Origin: Sepiola atlantica
Taxonomy: Eukaryota > Mollusca > Cephalopoda > Sepiida > Sepiolidae
Assembly (NCBI GenBank): GCA_963556195.1
Contig: CAUVYP010001198.1
Span: 434,001-498,000, forward strand
Length of the DNA: 64,000 bases
Direction of reading: 5' to 3'
Shown: one piece after another, positions 23,568-36,600 of the stretch
Position numbering within the stretch: position 1 is the stretch's first letter
Layout of the letters: the number at the start of each line of letters is the position of its first letter
Made by a program: the position numbers and the translations under genes
The notes under the pieces: generated by a model
Told to the model about the DNA's origin: nothing
What the model saw: the letters and a program-made list of their open reading frames with translations, nothing else
The model's database searches: none

Positions 23568-25427
23568 TTAGCGCGTTTTAAAGTTGATATCGCTTTTGTT
23601 AATAACTTCCAAATTTATTCGAATTGTGCCACGAAACTTTGCAGACAGTGGCGGAGAACTGTTTTCTACTGAAGTACCAAGTTTCAGAAGTGCAGCTTTT
23701 GTACTGCCGGAGATATGTCGATACAAACTGAATACGCAAAACATCAACAAAATTTAGCGCGTTTTAAAGTTGATATCGCTTTTGTTAATAACTGGAATAT
23801 TTATTCGAATTGTACCACGAAACTTTGCAGACAGTCGCGGATAGGCCTTTTCTACTGAAGTACCAAGTTTCAGAAGTGCAGCTCTTGTACTGCCGGAGAT
23901 ATGTCGATACAAACTGAATACGCAAAACATCAACAAAATTTAGCGCGTTTTAAAGTTGATATCGCTTTTGTTAATAACTTCAACATTTATTCGAATTGTG
24001 CAACGAAACTTTACAGACAGTCGCGGAGACATGTTTTCTACTGAAGTACCAAGTTCCAGAAGTGCAGCTTTTGTACTGCCGGAGATATGTCGATACAAAC
24101 TGAATACGCAAAACATGAACAAAATTTAGCGCGTTTTAAAGTTGATATCGCTTTTGTTAATAACTTCCACATTTATTCGAATTGTGCCACGAAACTTTGC
24201 AGACAGTCGCGGAGACAGATTTACTACTGAAGTACTAAGTTTCAGAAGTGCAGCTCTTGTACTGCCGGAGATATGTCGATACAAACTGAATACGCAAAAC
24301 ATGAACAAAATTTAGCTCGTTTTAAAGTTGATATCGCTTTTGTTAATAACTTCCACATTTATTCGAATTGTGCAACGAAACTTTGCAGACAGTCGCGGAG
24401 ACATGTTTTCTACTGAAGTACCAAGTCTCAGAAGTGCAGCTCTTGTACTGCCGGAGATATGTCGATACAAACTGAATACGCAAAACATCAACAAAATTTA
24501 GCGCGTTTTAAAGTTGATATCGCTTTTGTTAATAACTTCCACATTTATTCGAATTGTACCACGAAACTTTGCAGACAGTCGCGGATAGGCCTTTTCTACT
24601 GAAGTACTAAGTTTCAGAAGTGCAGCTCTTGTACTACCGGAGATATGTCGATACAAACTGAATACGCAAAACATCAACAAAATTTAGCGCGTTTTAAAGT
24701 TGATATCGCTTTTGTTAATAACTTCCACATTTATTCGAATTGTACCACGATACTTTGCAGACAGTCGCGGATAGGCCTGTTCTACTGAAGTACCAAATTT
24801 CAGAAGTGCAGCTCTTGTACTGCCGGAGATATGTCGATACAAACTGAATACGCAAAACATCCACAAAATTTAGCGCGTTTTAAAGTTGATATCGCTTTTG
24901 TTAATAACTTCCACATTTATTCGAATTGTGCCACGAAACTTTGCAGACAGTCGCGGAGACATATTGTCTACTTAAGTACCAAGTTTCAGAAGTGCAGCTC
25001 TTGTACTGCCGGAGATATGTCGATACAAACTGAATACGCAAAACATCAACAAAATTTAGCGCGTTTTAAAGTTGATATCGCTTTTGTTAATAACTTCCAC
25101 ATTTATTCGAATTGTGCCACGAAACTTTGCAGACCGTCGCAGAGTACTGTTTTCTACTGAAGTACCAAGTTTCAGAAGTGCAGCTTTTGTACTGCCGGAG
25201 ATATGTCGATACAAACTGAATACGCAAAACATCAACAAAATTTAGCGCGTTTTAAAGTTGATATCGCTTTTGTTAATAACTTCCACATTTATTCGAATTG
25301 TGCCACCAAACTTTGCAGACAGTCGCGGAGACATATTGTCTACTGAAGTACCAAGTTTCAGCAGTGCAGCTCTTGTACTGCCGGAGATATGTCGATACAA
25401 ACTGAATACGCAAAACATCAACAAAAT
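23568..25427. repeat. 10-monomer derivative of the 17-mer with a hybrid monomer (1860 bp)
   Basis: Cassette order is A-D-B-C-B(hybrid)-D-D-E-F-E. Relative to the 17-mer, seven monomers are absent between the fifth and the following D. The second monomer carries a distinctive ACTGGAATAT at 23791-23800, repeated at 25651-25660 in the next unit. Segments 22638-24497 and 24498-26357 line up as a 1860-bp tandem duplication. Confidence 0.93.
24312..24497. repeat. Hybrid monomer at an unequal-crossover junction
   Basis: Its left part has TAGCTCG, TGCAACG and GCAGAC, as in the monomers at 21150 and 26172. Its right part has GAAGTACC and GTCTCAG, as in the monomer at 22452. The switch must lie between 24391 and 24417, the stretch where the two parents are identical, which includes the cassette. 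Confidence 0.9.
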
Positions 25428-26543
25428 TTAGCGCGTTTTAAAGTTGATATCGCTTTTGTTAATAACTTCCAAATTTATTCGAATTGTGCCACGAAACTTT
25501 GCAGACAGTGGCGGAGAACTGTTTTCTACTGAAGTACCAAGTTTCAGAAGTGCAGCTTTTGTACTGCCGGAGATATGTCGATACAAACTGAATACGCAAA
25601 ACATCAACAAAATTTAGCGCGTTTTAAAGTTGATATCGCTTTTGTTAATAACTGGAATATTTATTCGAATTGTACCACGAAACTTTGCAGACAGTCGCGG
25701 ATAGGCCTTTTCTACTGAAGTACCAAGTTTCAGAAGTGCAGCTCTTGTACTGCCGGAGATATGTCGATACAAACTGAATACGCAAAACATCAACAAAATT
25801 TAGCGCGTTTTAAAGTTGATATCGCTTTTGTTAATAACTTCAACATTTATTCGAATTGTGCAACGAAACTTTACAGACAGTCGCGGAGACATGTTTTCTA
25901 CTGAAGTACCAAGTTCCAGAAGTGCAGCTTTTGTACTGCCGGAGATATGTCGATACAAACTGAATACGCAAAACATGAACAAAATTTAGCGCGTTTTAAA
26001 GTTGATATCGCTTTTGTTAATAACTTCCACATTTATTCGAATTGTGCCACGAAACTTTGCAGACAGTCGCGGAGACAGATTTACTACTGAAGTACTAAGT
26101 TTCAGAAGTGCAGCTCTTGTACTGCCGGAGATATGTCGATACAAACTGAATACGCAAAACATGAACAAAATTTAGCTCGTTTTAAAGTTGATATCGCTTT
26201 TGTTAATAACTTCCACATTTATTCGAATTGTGCAACGAAACTTTGCAGACAGTCGCGGAGACATGTTTTCTACTGAACTACCAAGTTTCAGAAGTGCAGC
26301 TCTTTTACTGCCAGAGATATGTCGATACAAACTGAATACGCAAAACATCAACAAAATTCAGCGCGTTTAAAAGTTGATATCGCTTTTGTTAATAACCTCC
26401 ACATTTATTCGAATTGTACCACGAAACTTTGCAGACAGTCGCGGATAGGCCTTATCTACTGAAGTACCAAGATTCAGAAGTGCAACTCATGTACTGCCTG
26501 AGATATGTCGATACAAACTGAATACGCAAAACATCAACAAAAT
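25428..26543. repeat. Partial 17-mer, first six monomers
   Basis: Cassette order is A-D-B-C-B-D, matching 23568-24311 for four monomers and then continuing as the full 17-mer does (B with GAACTACC and CTTTTACTG, then D). It leads into J-H at 26544, which begins a local four-monomer duplication. Confidence 0.9.
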
Positions 26544-27287
26544 TTAGCGCGTTTTAAAGTTGATATCGCTTTTGTTTATAACTTCCACATTTATTCGAAT
26601 TGTGCCACGAAACTTTGCACACAGTCGCGGAGACAGATTTACTGCTGAAGTATGAAGTTTCAGAAGTACAGCTCTTGTACTGCCGGAGATATATCGATAC
26701 AAACTGAATACGCAAAACATCAACAAAATTTAGCGCGTTTTAAAGTTGATATCGCTTTAGTTAATAACTTCCACATTTATTCGGATTGTGCCACGAAACT
26801 TTGCAGACAGTCGCGGAGACAGATATTCTACTGAAGTACCAAGTTTCAGAAGTGCAGCTCTTGTACTGCCGGAGATATGTCGATACAAACTGAATACGCA
26901 AAACATCAACAAAATTTAGCGCGTTTTAAAGTTGATATCGCTTTTGTTAATAACTTCCACATTTATTCGAATTCTGCCACGAAACTTTGCAGACAGTCGC
27001 GGAGACATGTTTTCAACTGAAGTACCAAGTTTCAGAAGTGCAGCTCTTGTACTGCCGGAGATATGTCGATACAAACTGAATACGCAAAACATCAACAAAA
27101 TTTAGCGCGTTTTAAAGTTGCTATCGCTTTTGTTAATAACTTCCACATTTATTCGAATTGTACCACGAAACTTTGAAGACAGTCGCGGATAGGCCTTTTC
27201 TACTGAAGTACCAAGGTACAGAAGTGCAGCTCTTGTCCTGCCGGAGATATGTCGATACAAACTGAATACGCAAAACATCAACAAAAT
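26544..27287. repeat. 4-monomer tandem duplication, copy 1 (744 bp)
   Basis: Cassette order is J-H-B-D. The B monomer has TTCTGCCACG and TTTCAACTG. The D monomer has GTTGCTATCG, TTTGAAGACAG and CTTGTCCTG. All of these recur exactly 744 bases later. Confidence 0.93.
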
Positions 27288-28031
27288 TTAGCGCGTTTTA
27301 AAGTTGATATCGCTTTTGTTTATAACTTCCACATTTATTCGAATTGTGCCACGAAACTTTGCACACAGTCGCGGAGACAGATTTACCGCTGAAGTATGAA
27401 GTTTCAGAAGTACAGGTCTTGTACTGCCGGAGATATATCGATACAAACTGAATACGCAAAACATCAACAAAATTTAGCGCGTTTTAAAGTTGATATCGCT
27501 TTAGTTAATAACTTCCACATTTATTCGGATTGTGCCACGAAACTTTGCAGACAGTCGCGGAGACAGATATTCTACTGAAGTACCAAGTTTCAGAAGTGCA
27601 GCTCTTGTACTGCCGGAGATATGTCGATACAAACTGAATACGCAAAACATCAACAAAATTTAGCGCGTTTTAAAGTTGATATCGCTTTTGTTAATAACTT
27701 CCACATTTATTCGAATTCTGCCACGAAACTTTGCAGACAGTCGCGGAGACATGTTTTCAACTGAAGTACCAAGTCTCAGAAGTGCAGCTCTTGTACTGCC
27801 GGAGATATGTCGATACAAACTGAATACGCAAAACATCAACAAAATTTAGCGCGTTTTAAAGTTGCTATCGCTTTTGTTAATAACTTCCACATTTATTCGA
27901 ATTGTACCACGAAACTTTGAAGACAGTCGCGGATAGGCCTTTTCTACTGAAGTACCAAGGTACAGAAGTGCAGCTCTTGTCCTGCCGGAGATATGTCGAT
28001 ACAAACTGAATACGCAAAACATCAACAAAAT
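27288..28031. repeat. 4-monomer tandem duplication, copy 2 (744 bp)
   Basis: Cassette order is J-H-B-D, as in the previous 744 bases. Visible differences are ACCGCTGAAG and TACAGGTC in the J monomer and GTCTCAG in the B monomer. The final D (27846) is also the first monomer of the block homologous to 15011-17243, so that block abuts here. Confidence 0.92.
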
Positions 28032-30450
28032 TTAGCGCGTTTTAAAGTTGATATCGCTTTTGTTAATAACTTCCACATTTATTCGAATTGTGCCACGAAA
28101 CTTTGCAGACAGTCGCGGAGACATGTTTTCTACTGAAGTACCAAGTTTCTAGAAGTGCAGCTCTTGTACTGCCAGAGATATGTCGATACAAACTGAATAC
28201 GCAAAACATGAACACAATTTAGCGCGTTTTAAAGTTGATATCGCTTTTGTTAATAACTTCCACATTTATTCGAATTGTACCACGAAACTTTGCAGACAGT
28301 CGCGGAAAGGCCTCTTCAACGGAAGTACCAAGTTTCAGAAGTGCAGCTCTTGTACTGCCGGAGATATGTCGATACAAACTGAATACGCAAAACATCAACA
28401 AAATTTAGCGCGTTTTAAAGTTGATATCCCTTTTGTTAATAACTTCCACATTTAGTCGAATTGTACCACGAAACTTTGCAGACAGTCGCGGATCGGCCTT
28501 TTCTACTGAAGTACCAAATTTCAGAAGTGCAGCTCTTGTACTGCCGGAGATATGTCGATACAAACTGAATACGCAAAACATCAACAAAATTTAGCGCGTT
28601 TTAAAGTTGATATCGCTTTTGTTAATAACTTCAATATTTATTCGAATTGTGCCACGAAACTTTGCAGACAGTCGCGGAGACAGATATTCTACTGAAGTAC
28701 AAAGTTTCAGAAGTGCAGCTCTTGTACTGCCGGAGATATGTCGATACAAACTGAATACGCAAAACATCAACAAAATTTAGCGCGTTTTAAAGTTGATATC
28801 GCTTTTGTTAATAACTTCCACATTTATTCGAATTCTGCCACGAAACTTTGCAGACAGTCGCGGAGACATGTTCTCAACTGAAGTACCAAGTTTCAGAAGT
28901 GCAGCTCTTGTACTGCCGGAGATATGTCGATACAAACTGAATACGCAAAACATCAACAAAATTTAGCGCGTTTTAAAGTTGATATCGCTTTTGTTAATAA
29001 CTTCCACATTTATTCGAATTGTACCACGAAACTTTGAAGACAGTCGCGGATAGGCCTTTTCTACTGAAGTACCAAGGTACAGAAGTGCAGCTCTTGTACT
29101 GCCGGAGATATGTCGATACAAACTGAATACGCAAAACATCAACAAAATTTAGCGCGTTTTAAAGTTGATATAGCTTTTGTTAATAACTTCCACATTTATT
29201 CGAATTGTGCCACGAAACTTTGCAGACAGTCGCGGAGACATGTTTTCTACTGAAGTACCAAGTTTCAGAAGTGCAGCTCTTGTACTGCCAGAGATATGTC
29301 GATACAAACTGAATACGCAAAACATGAACACAATTTAGCGCGTTTTAAAGTTGATATCGCTTTTGTTAATAACTTCCACATTTATTCGAATTGTACCACG
29401 AAACTTTGCAGAAAGTCGCGGAAAGGCCTCTTCAACGGAAGTACCAAGTTTCAGAAGTGCAGCTCTTGTACTGCCGGAGATATGTCGATACAAACTGAAT
29501 ACGCAAAACATCAACAAAATTTAGCGCGTTTTAAAGTTGATATCGCTTTTGTTAATAACTTCCACATTTATTCGAATTCTGCCACGAAACTTTGCAGACA
29601 GTCGCGGAGACATATTGTCTACTGAAGTACCAAGTTTCAGAAGTGCAGCTCTTGTACTGCCGGAGATATGTCGATACAAACTGAATACGCAAAACATCAA
29701 CAAAATTTAGCGCGTTTTAAAGTTGATATCGCTTTTGTTAATAACTTCCACATTTATTCGAATTGTACCACGAAACTTTGCAGACAGTCGCAGAGAACTG
29801 TTTTCTACTGAAGTACCAAGTTTCAGAAGTGCAGCTTTTGTACTGCCGGAGATATATCGATACAAACTGAATACGCAAAACATCAACAAAATTTAGCGCG
29901 TTTTAAAGTTGATATCGCTTTTGTTAATAACTTCCACGTTTATTCGAATTGTACTACGAAACTTTGCAGACAGTCGCATTAAGGCCTTTTCTACTAAAGT
30001 ACCAAGTTTCAGCAGTGCAGCTCTTGTACTGCCGGAGATATGTCGATACAAACTGAATACGCAAAACATCAACAAAATTTAGCGCGTTTTAAAGTTGATA
30101 TCGCTTTTGTTAATAACTTCCACATTTATTCGAATTGTGCCACGAAACTTTGCAGACCGTCGCGGAGACATGTTTTCTACTGAAGTACCAAGTTTCAGAA
30201 GTGCAGCTCTTGTACTGCCGGAGATATGTCGATACAAGCTTAATACGCAAAACATCAACAAAATTTAGCGCGTTTTAAAGTTGATATCGCTTTTGTTTAT
30301 AACTTCCACATTTATTCGAATTGTACCACGAAACTTTGCAGACAGTCGCGGATAGGCCTTTTCTACTGAAGTACCAAATTTCAGAAGTGCAGCTCTTGTA
30401 CTGCCGGAGATATGTCGATACAAACTGAATACGCAAAACATCAACAAAAT
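27846..30450. repeat. 14-monomer block homologous to 15011-17243
   Basis: Cassette order is D-B-K-D-H-B-D-B-K-E-A-G-B-D. It matches 15011-17243, including the TTTCTAGAAG insertion (about 28147), the FRG-coding variant TTCTGCCACG and GACCGTCGC before a B cassette (30079, 16872). The extra B-K pair at 29149-29520 is absent from the other copy. The copies lie about 69 monomers apart. It overlaps the last monomer of the preceding 4-mer duplication. Confidence 0.9.
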
Positions 30451-30823
30451 TTAGCGCGTTTTAAAGTTGATATCGCTTTTGTTAATAACTTCAATATTTA
30501 TTCGAATTGTGCCACGAAACTTTGCAGACAGTCGCGGAGACATGTTTTCAACTGAAGTACCAAGTTTCAGCAGTGCAGCTCTTGCACTGCCGGAGATATG
30601 TCGATACAAACTGAATACGCAAAACATCAACAAAATTTAGCGCGTTTTAAAGTTGATATCGCTTTTGTTAATAACTTCCACATTTATTCGAATTGTGCCA
30701 CGAAACTTTGCAGACAGTCGCGGAGACATGTTTTCTACTGAAGTACCAAGTTTCTAGAAGTGCAGCTCTTGTACTGCCAGAGATATGTCGATACAAACTG
30801 AATACGCAAAAAATCAACAAAAT
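30451..30823. repeat. Two B monomers linking blocks
   Basis: Two class-B monomers. The first has TTCAATATTT and CTTGCACTG. The second carries the TTTCTAGAAG insertion (about 30752) seen at 15312, 28147 and 34472. They join the 15011-like block to the 17-mer-like block. Confidence 0.85.
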
Positions 30824-33613
30824 TTAGCGCGTTTTAAAGTTGATATCGCTTTTGTTAATAACTTCCACATTTATTCGAATTGTGCCACGAAACTTTGCAG
30901 ACAGTCGCGGAGACATGTTTTCAACTGAAGTACCAAGTCTCAGAAGTGCAGCTCTTGTACTGCCGGAGATATGTCGATACAAACTGAATACGCAAAACAT
31001 CAACAAAATTTAGCGCGTTTTAAAGTTGATATCGCTTTTGTTAATAACTTCCACATTTATTCGAATTGTGCCACGAAACTTTGCAGAAAGTCGCGGAGAC
31101 ATGTTTTCTACTGAAGTACCAAGTCTCAGAAGTGCAGCTCTTGTACTGCCGGAGATATGTCGATACAAACTGAATACGCAAAACATCAACAAAATTTAGC
31201 GCGTTTTAAAGTTGATATCGCTTTTGTTAATAACTTCCACATTTATTCGAATTGTACCACGAAACTTTGCAGACAGTCGCGGATAGGCCTTTTCTACTGA
31301 AGTACTAAGTTTCAGAAGTGCAGCTCTTGTACTACCGGAGATATGTCGATACAAACTGAATACGCAAAACATCAACAAAATTTAGCGCGTTTTAAAGTTG
31401 ATATCGCTTTTGTTAATAACTTCCACATTTATTCGAATTGTACCACGATACTTTGCAGACAGTCGCGGATAGGCCTGTTCTACTGAAGTACCAACTTTCA
31501 GAAGTGCAGCTCTTGTACTGCCGGAGATATGTCGATACAAACTGAATACGCAAAACATCCACAAAATTTAGCGCGTTTTAAAGTTGATATCGCTTTTGTT
31601 AATAACTTCCACATTTATTCGAATTGTGCCACGAAACTTTGCAGACAGTCGCGGAGACATATTGTCTACTTAAGTACCAAGTTTCAGAAGTGCAGCTCTT
31701 GTACTGCCGGAGATATGTCGATACAAACTGAATACGCAAAACATCAACAAAATTTAGCGCGTTTTAAAGTTGATATCGCTTTTGTTAATAACTTCCACAT
31801 TTATTCGAATTGTGCCACGAAACTTTGCAGACCGTCGCAGAGTACTGTTTTCTACTGAAGTACCAAGTTTCAGAAGTGCAGCTTTTGTACTGCCGGAGAT
31901 ATGTCGATACAAACTGAATACGCAAAACATCAACAAAATTTAGCGCGTTTTAAAGTTGATATCGCTTTTGTTAATAACTTCCACATTTATTCGAATTGTG
32001 CCAGCAAACTTTGCAGACAGTCGCGGAGACATATTGTCTACTGAAGTACCAAGTTTCAGCAGTGCAGCTCTTGTACTGCCGGAGATATGTCGATACAAAC
32101 TGAATACGCAAAACATCAACAAAATTTAGCGCGTTTTAAAGTTGATATCGCTTTTGTTAATAACTTCCAAATTTATTCGAATTGTGCCACGAAACTTTGC
32201 AGACAGTGGCGGAGAACTGTTTTCTACTGAAGTACCAAGTTTCAGAAGTGCAGCTTTTGTACTGCCGGAGATATGTCGATACAAACTGAATACGCAAAAC
32301 ATCAACAAAATTTAGCGCGTTTTAAAGTTGATATCGCTTTTGTTAATAACTTCCACATTTATTCGAATTGTACCACGAAACTTTGCAGACAGTCGCGGAT
32401 AGGCCTTTTCTACTGAAGTACCAAGTTTCAGAAGTGCAGCTCTTGTACTGCCGGAGATATGTCGATACAAACTGAATACGCAAAACATCAACAAAATTTA
32501 GCGCGTTTTAAAGTTGATATCGCTTTTGTTAATAACTTCAACATTTATTCGAATTGTGCAACGAAACTTTACAGACAGTCGCGGAGACATGTTTTCTACT
32601 GAAGTACCAAGTTCCAGAAGTGCAGCTTTTGTACTGCCGGAGATATGTCGATACAAACTGAATACGCAAAACATGAACAAAATTTAGCGCGTTTTAAAGT
32701 TGATATCGCTTTTGTTAATAACTTCCACATTTATTCGAATTGTGCCACGAAACTTTGCAGACAGTCGCGGAGACAGATTTACTACTGAAGTACCAAGTTT
32801 CAGAAGTGCAGCTCTTGTACTGCCGGAGATATGTCGATACAAACTGAATACGCAAAACATGAACAAAATTTAGCTCGTTTTAAAGTTGATATCGCTTTTG
32901 TTAATAACTTCCACATTTATTCGAATTGTGCAACGAAACTTTGCAGACAGTCGCGGAGACATGTTTTCTACTGAACTACCAAGTTTCAGAAGTGCAGCTC
33001 TTTTACTGCCGGAGATATGTCGATACAAACTGAATACGCAAAACATCAACAAAATTCAGCGCGTTTTAAAGTTGATATCGCTTTTGTTAATAACCTCCAC
33101 ATTTATTCGAATTGTACCACGAAACTTTGCAGACAGTCGCGGATAGGCCTTATCTACTGAAGTACCAAGATTCAGAAGTGCAACTCATGTACTGCCGGAG
33201 ATATGTCGATACAAACTGAATACGCAAAACATCAACAAAATTTAGCGCGTTTTAAAGTTGATATCGCTTTTGTTTATAACTTCCACATTTATTCGAATTG
33301 TGCCACGAAACTTTGCACACAGTCGCGGAGACAGATTTACTGCTGAAGTATGAAGTTTCAGAAGTACAGCTCTTGTACTGCCGGAGATATATCGATACAA
33401 ACTGAATACGCAAAACATCAACAAAATTTAGCGCGTTTTAAAGTTGATATCGCTTTAGTTAATAACTTCCACATTTATTCGGATTGTGCCACGAAACTTT
33501 GCAGACAGTCGCGGAGACAGATTTTCTACTGAAGTACCAAGTTTCAGAAGTGCAGCTTTTGTACTGTCGGAGATATGTCGATACAAACTGAATACGCAAA
33601 ACATCAACAAAAT
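30824..33613. repeat. Dispersed copy of 15 monomers of the 17-mer (2790 bp)
   Basis: Cassette order is B-B-D-D-E-F-E-A-D-B-C-B-D-J-H, the same as 19104-21893, so it spans the junction between the two 17-mer copies. Diagnostic variants shared with the source include CATCCACAAAA, CTTAAGTACC, CCAAATTTATT, TTTACAGACAG and GAACTACC. It must have been copied after the 17-mer became tandem. Confidence 0.92.
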
Positions 33614-36600
33614 TTAGCGCGTTTTAAAGTTGATATCGCTTTTGTTAATAACTTCCACATTTATTCGAATTGTGCCACGAAACTTTGCAGACCGTCGCGG
33701 AGACATGTTTTATACTGAAGTACCAAGTTTCAGAAGTGCAGCTCTTGTACTGCCGGAGATATGTCGATACAAGCTGAATACGCAAAACATAAACAAAATT
33801 TAGCGCGTTTTAAAGTTAATATCGCTTTTGTTTATAACTTCCACATTTATTCGAATTGTACCACGAAACTTTGCAGACAGTCGCGGATAGGCCTTTTCTA
33901 CTGAAGTACCAAATTTCAGAAGTGCAGCTCTTGTACTGCCGGAGATATGTCGATACAAACTGAATACGCAAAACATCAACAAAATTTAGCGCGTTTTAAA
34001 GTTGATATCGCTTTTGTTAATAACTTCAATATTTATTCGAATTGTGCCACGAAACTTTGCAGAAAGTCGCGGAGACAGATATTCTACTGAAGTACAAAGT
34101 TTCAGAAGTGCAGCTCTTGTACTGCCGGAGATATGTCGATACAAACTGAATACGCAAAACATCAACAAAATTTAGCGCGTTTTAAAGTTGATATCGCTTT
34201 TGTTAATAACTTCCACATTTATTCGAATTCTGCAACGAAACTTTGCAGACAGTCGCGGAGACATGTTTTCAACTGAAGTACCAAGTTTCAGCAGTGCAGC
34301 TCTTGTACTGCCGGAGATATGTCGATACAAACTGAATACGCAAAACATCAACAAAATTTAGCGCGTTTTAAAGTTGATATCGCTTTTGTTAATAACTTCC
34401 ACATTTATTCGAATTGTGCCACGAAACTTTGCAGACAGTCGCGGAGACATGTTTTCTACTGAAGTACCAAGTTTCTAGAAGTGCAGCTCTTGTACTGCCA
34501 GAGATATGTCGATACAAACTGAATACGCAAAACATCAACAAAATTTAGCGCGTTTTAAAGTTGATATCGCTTTTGTTAATAACTTCCACATTTATTCGAA
34601 TTATACCACGAAACTTTGCAGACAGTCGCGGATAGGCCTTTTACTACTGAAGTACCAAGTTTCAGCAGTGCAGCTCTTGTACTGCCGGAGATATGTCGAT
34701 ACAAACTGAATACGCAAAACATCAACAAAATTTAGCGCGTTTTAAAGTTGATATCGCTTTTGTTAATAACTTCCACATTTATTCGAATTGTGCCACGAAA
34801 CTTTGCAGAAAGTCGCGGAGACATGTTTTCTACTGAAGTACCAAGTCTCAGAAGTGCAGCTCTTGTACTGCCGGAGATATGTCGATACAAACTGAATACG
34901 CAAAACATCAACAAAATTTAGCGCGTTTAAAAGTTGATATCGCTTTTGTTAATAACTTCCACATTTATTCGAATTGTACCACGAAACTTTGCAGACAGTC
35001 GCGGATAGGCCTTTTCTACTGAAGTACTAAGTTTCAGAAGTGCAGCTCTTGTACTACCGGAGATATGTCGATACAAACTGAATACGCAAAACATCAACAA
35101 AATTTAGCGCGTTTTAAAGTTGATATCGCTTTTGTTAATAACTTCCACATTTATTCGAATTGTACCACGAAACTTTGCAGACAGTCGCGGAGACATGTTT
35201 TCTACTGAAGTACCAAGATTCAGAAGTGCAGCTTATGTACTGCCGGATATATGTCGATACAAACTGAATACGCAAAACATCAACAAAATTCAGCGCGTTT
35301 AAAAGTTGATATCGCTTTTGTTAATAACCTCCACATTTATTCGAATTGTACCACGAAACTTTGCAGACAGTCGCGGATAGGCCTTTTCTACTGAAGTACC
35401 AAGATTCAGAAGTGCAACTCATGTACTGCCGGAGATATGTCGATACAAACTGAATACGCAAAACATCAACAAAATTTAGCGCGTTTTAAAGTTGATATCG
35501 CTTTTGTTTATAACTTCCACATTTATTCGAATTGTGCCACGAAACTTTGCACACAGTCGCGGAGACAGATTTACTGCTGAAGTATGAAGTTTCAGAAGTA
35601 CAGCTCTTGTACTGCCGGAGATATATCGATACAAACTGAATACGCAAAACATCAACAAAATTTAGCGCGTTTTAAAGTTGATATCGCTTTAGTTAATAAC
35701 TTCCACATTTATTCGGATTGTGCCACGAAACTTTGCAGACAGTCGCGGAGACAGATTTTCTACTGAAGTACCAAGTTTCAGAAGTGCAGCTTTTGTACTG
35801 CCGGAGATATGTCGATACAAACTGAATACGCAAAACATCAACAAAATTTAGCGCGTTTTAAAGTTGATATCGCTTTTGTTAATGACTTCACCATTTATTC
35901 GAATTGTTCCACGAAACTTTGCAGACAGTCGCGGAGAACTGTTTTCTACTGAAGTACCAAGTTTCAGAAGTGTACCGCTTGTACTGCCGGAGATATGTCG
36001 ATACAAACTGAATACGCAAAACATCAACAAAATTTAGCGCGTTTTAAAGTTGATATCGCTTTTGTTAATAACTTCCACATTTATTCGAATTGTACCACGA
36101 AACTTTGCAGACAGTCGCGGATAGGCCTTTTCTACTGAAGTACCAAGTTTCAGAAGTGCAGCTCTTGTACTGCCGGAGATATGTCGATACAAACTTAATA
36201 CGCAAAACATTAACAAAATTAAGCGCGTTTTAAAGTTGATATCGCTTTTGTTAATAACTTCAATATTTATTCGAATTGTGCCACGAAACTTTGCAGACAG
36301 TCGCGGAGACTGATTTTCTACTGAAGTACCAAGTTTCAGAAGTGCAGCTCTTGTACTGCCGGAGATATGTCGATACAAACTGAATACGCAAAACATCAAC
36401 AAAATTTAGCGCGTTTTAAAGTTGATATCGCTTTTGTTAATAACTTCCACATTTATTCGAATTGTGCCACGAAACTTTGCAGACAGTTGCGGAGACATAT
36501 TGTCTACTGAAGTACCAAGTTTCAGAAGTGCAGCTCTTGTACTGCCGGAGATATGTCGATACAAACTGAATACGCAAAACATGAACAAAATTTAGCTCGT

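Noticed and set aside
17244..26543. Assembly artefact as the cause of the near-identical 17-mers
   Set aside because: It cannot be excluded from sequence alone, but the copies have private differences (17359-17371, 18732 cassette, ACTGGAATAT only in later copies) and a specific hybrid monomer, which argues for real duplication.
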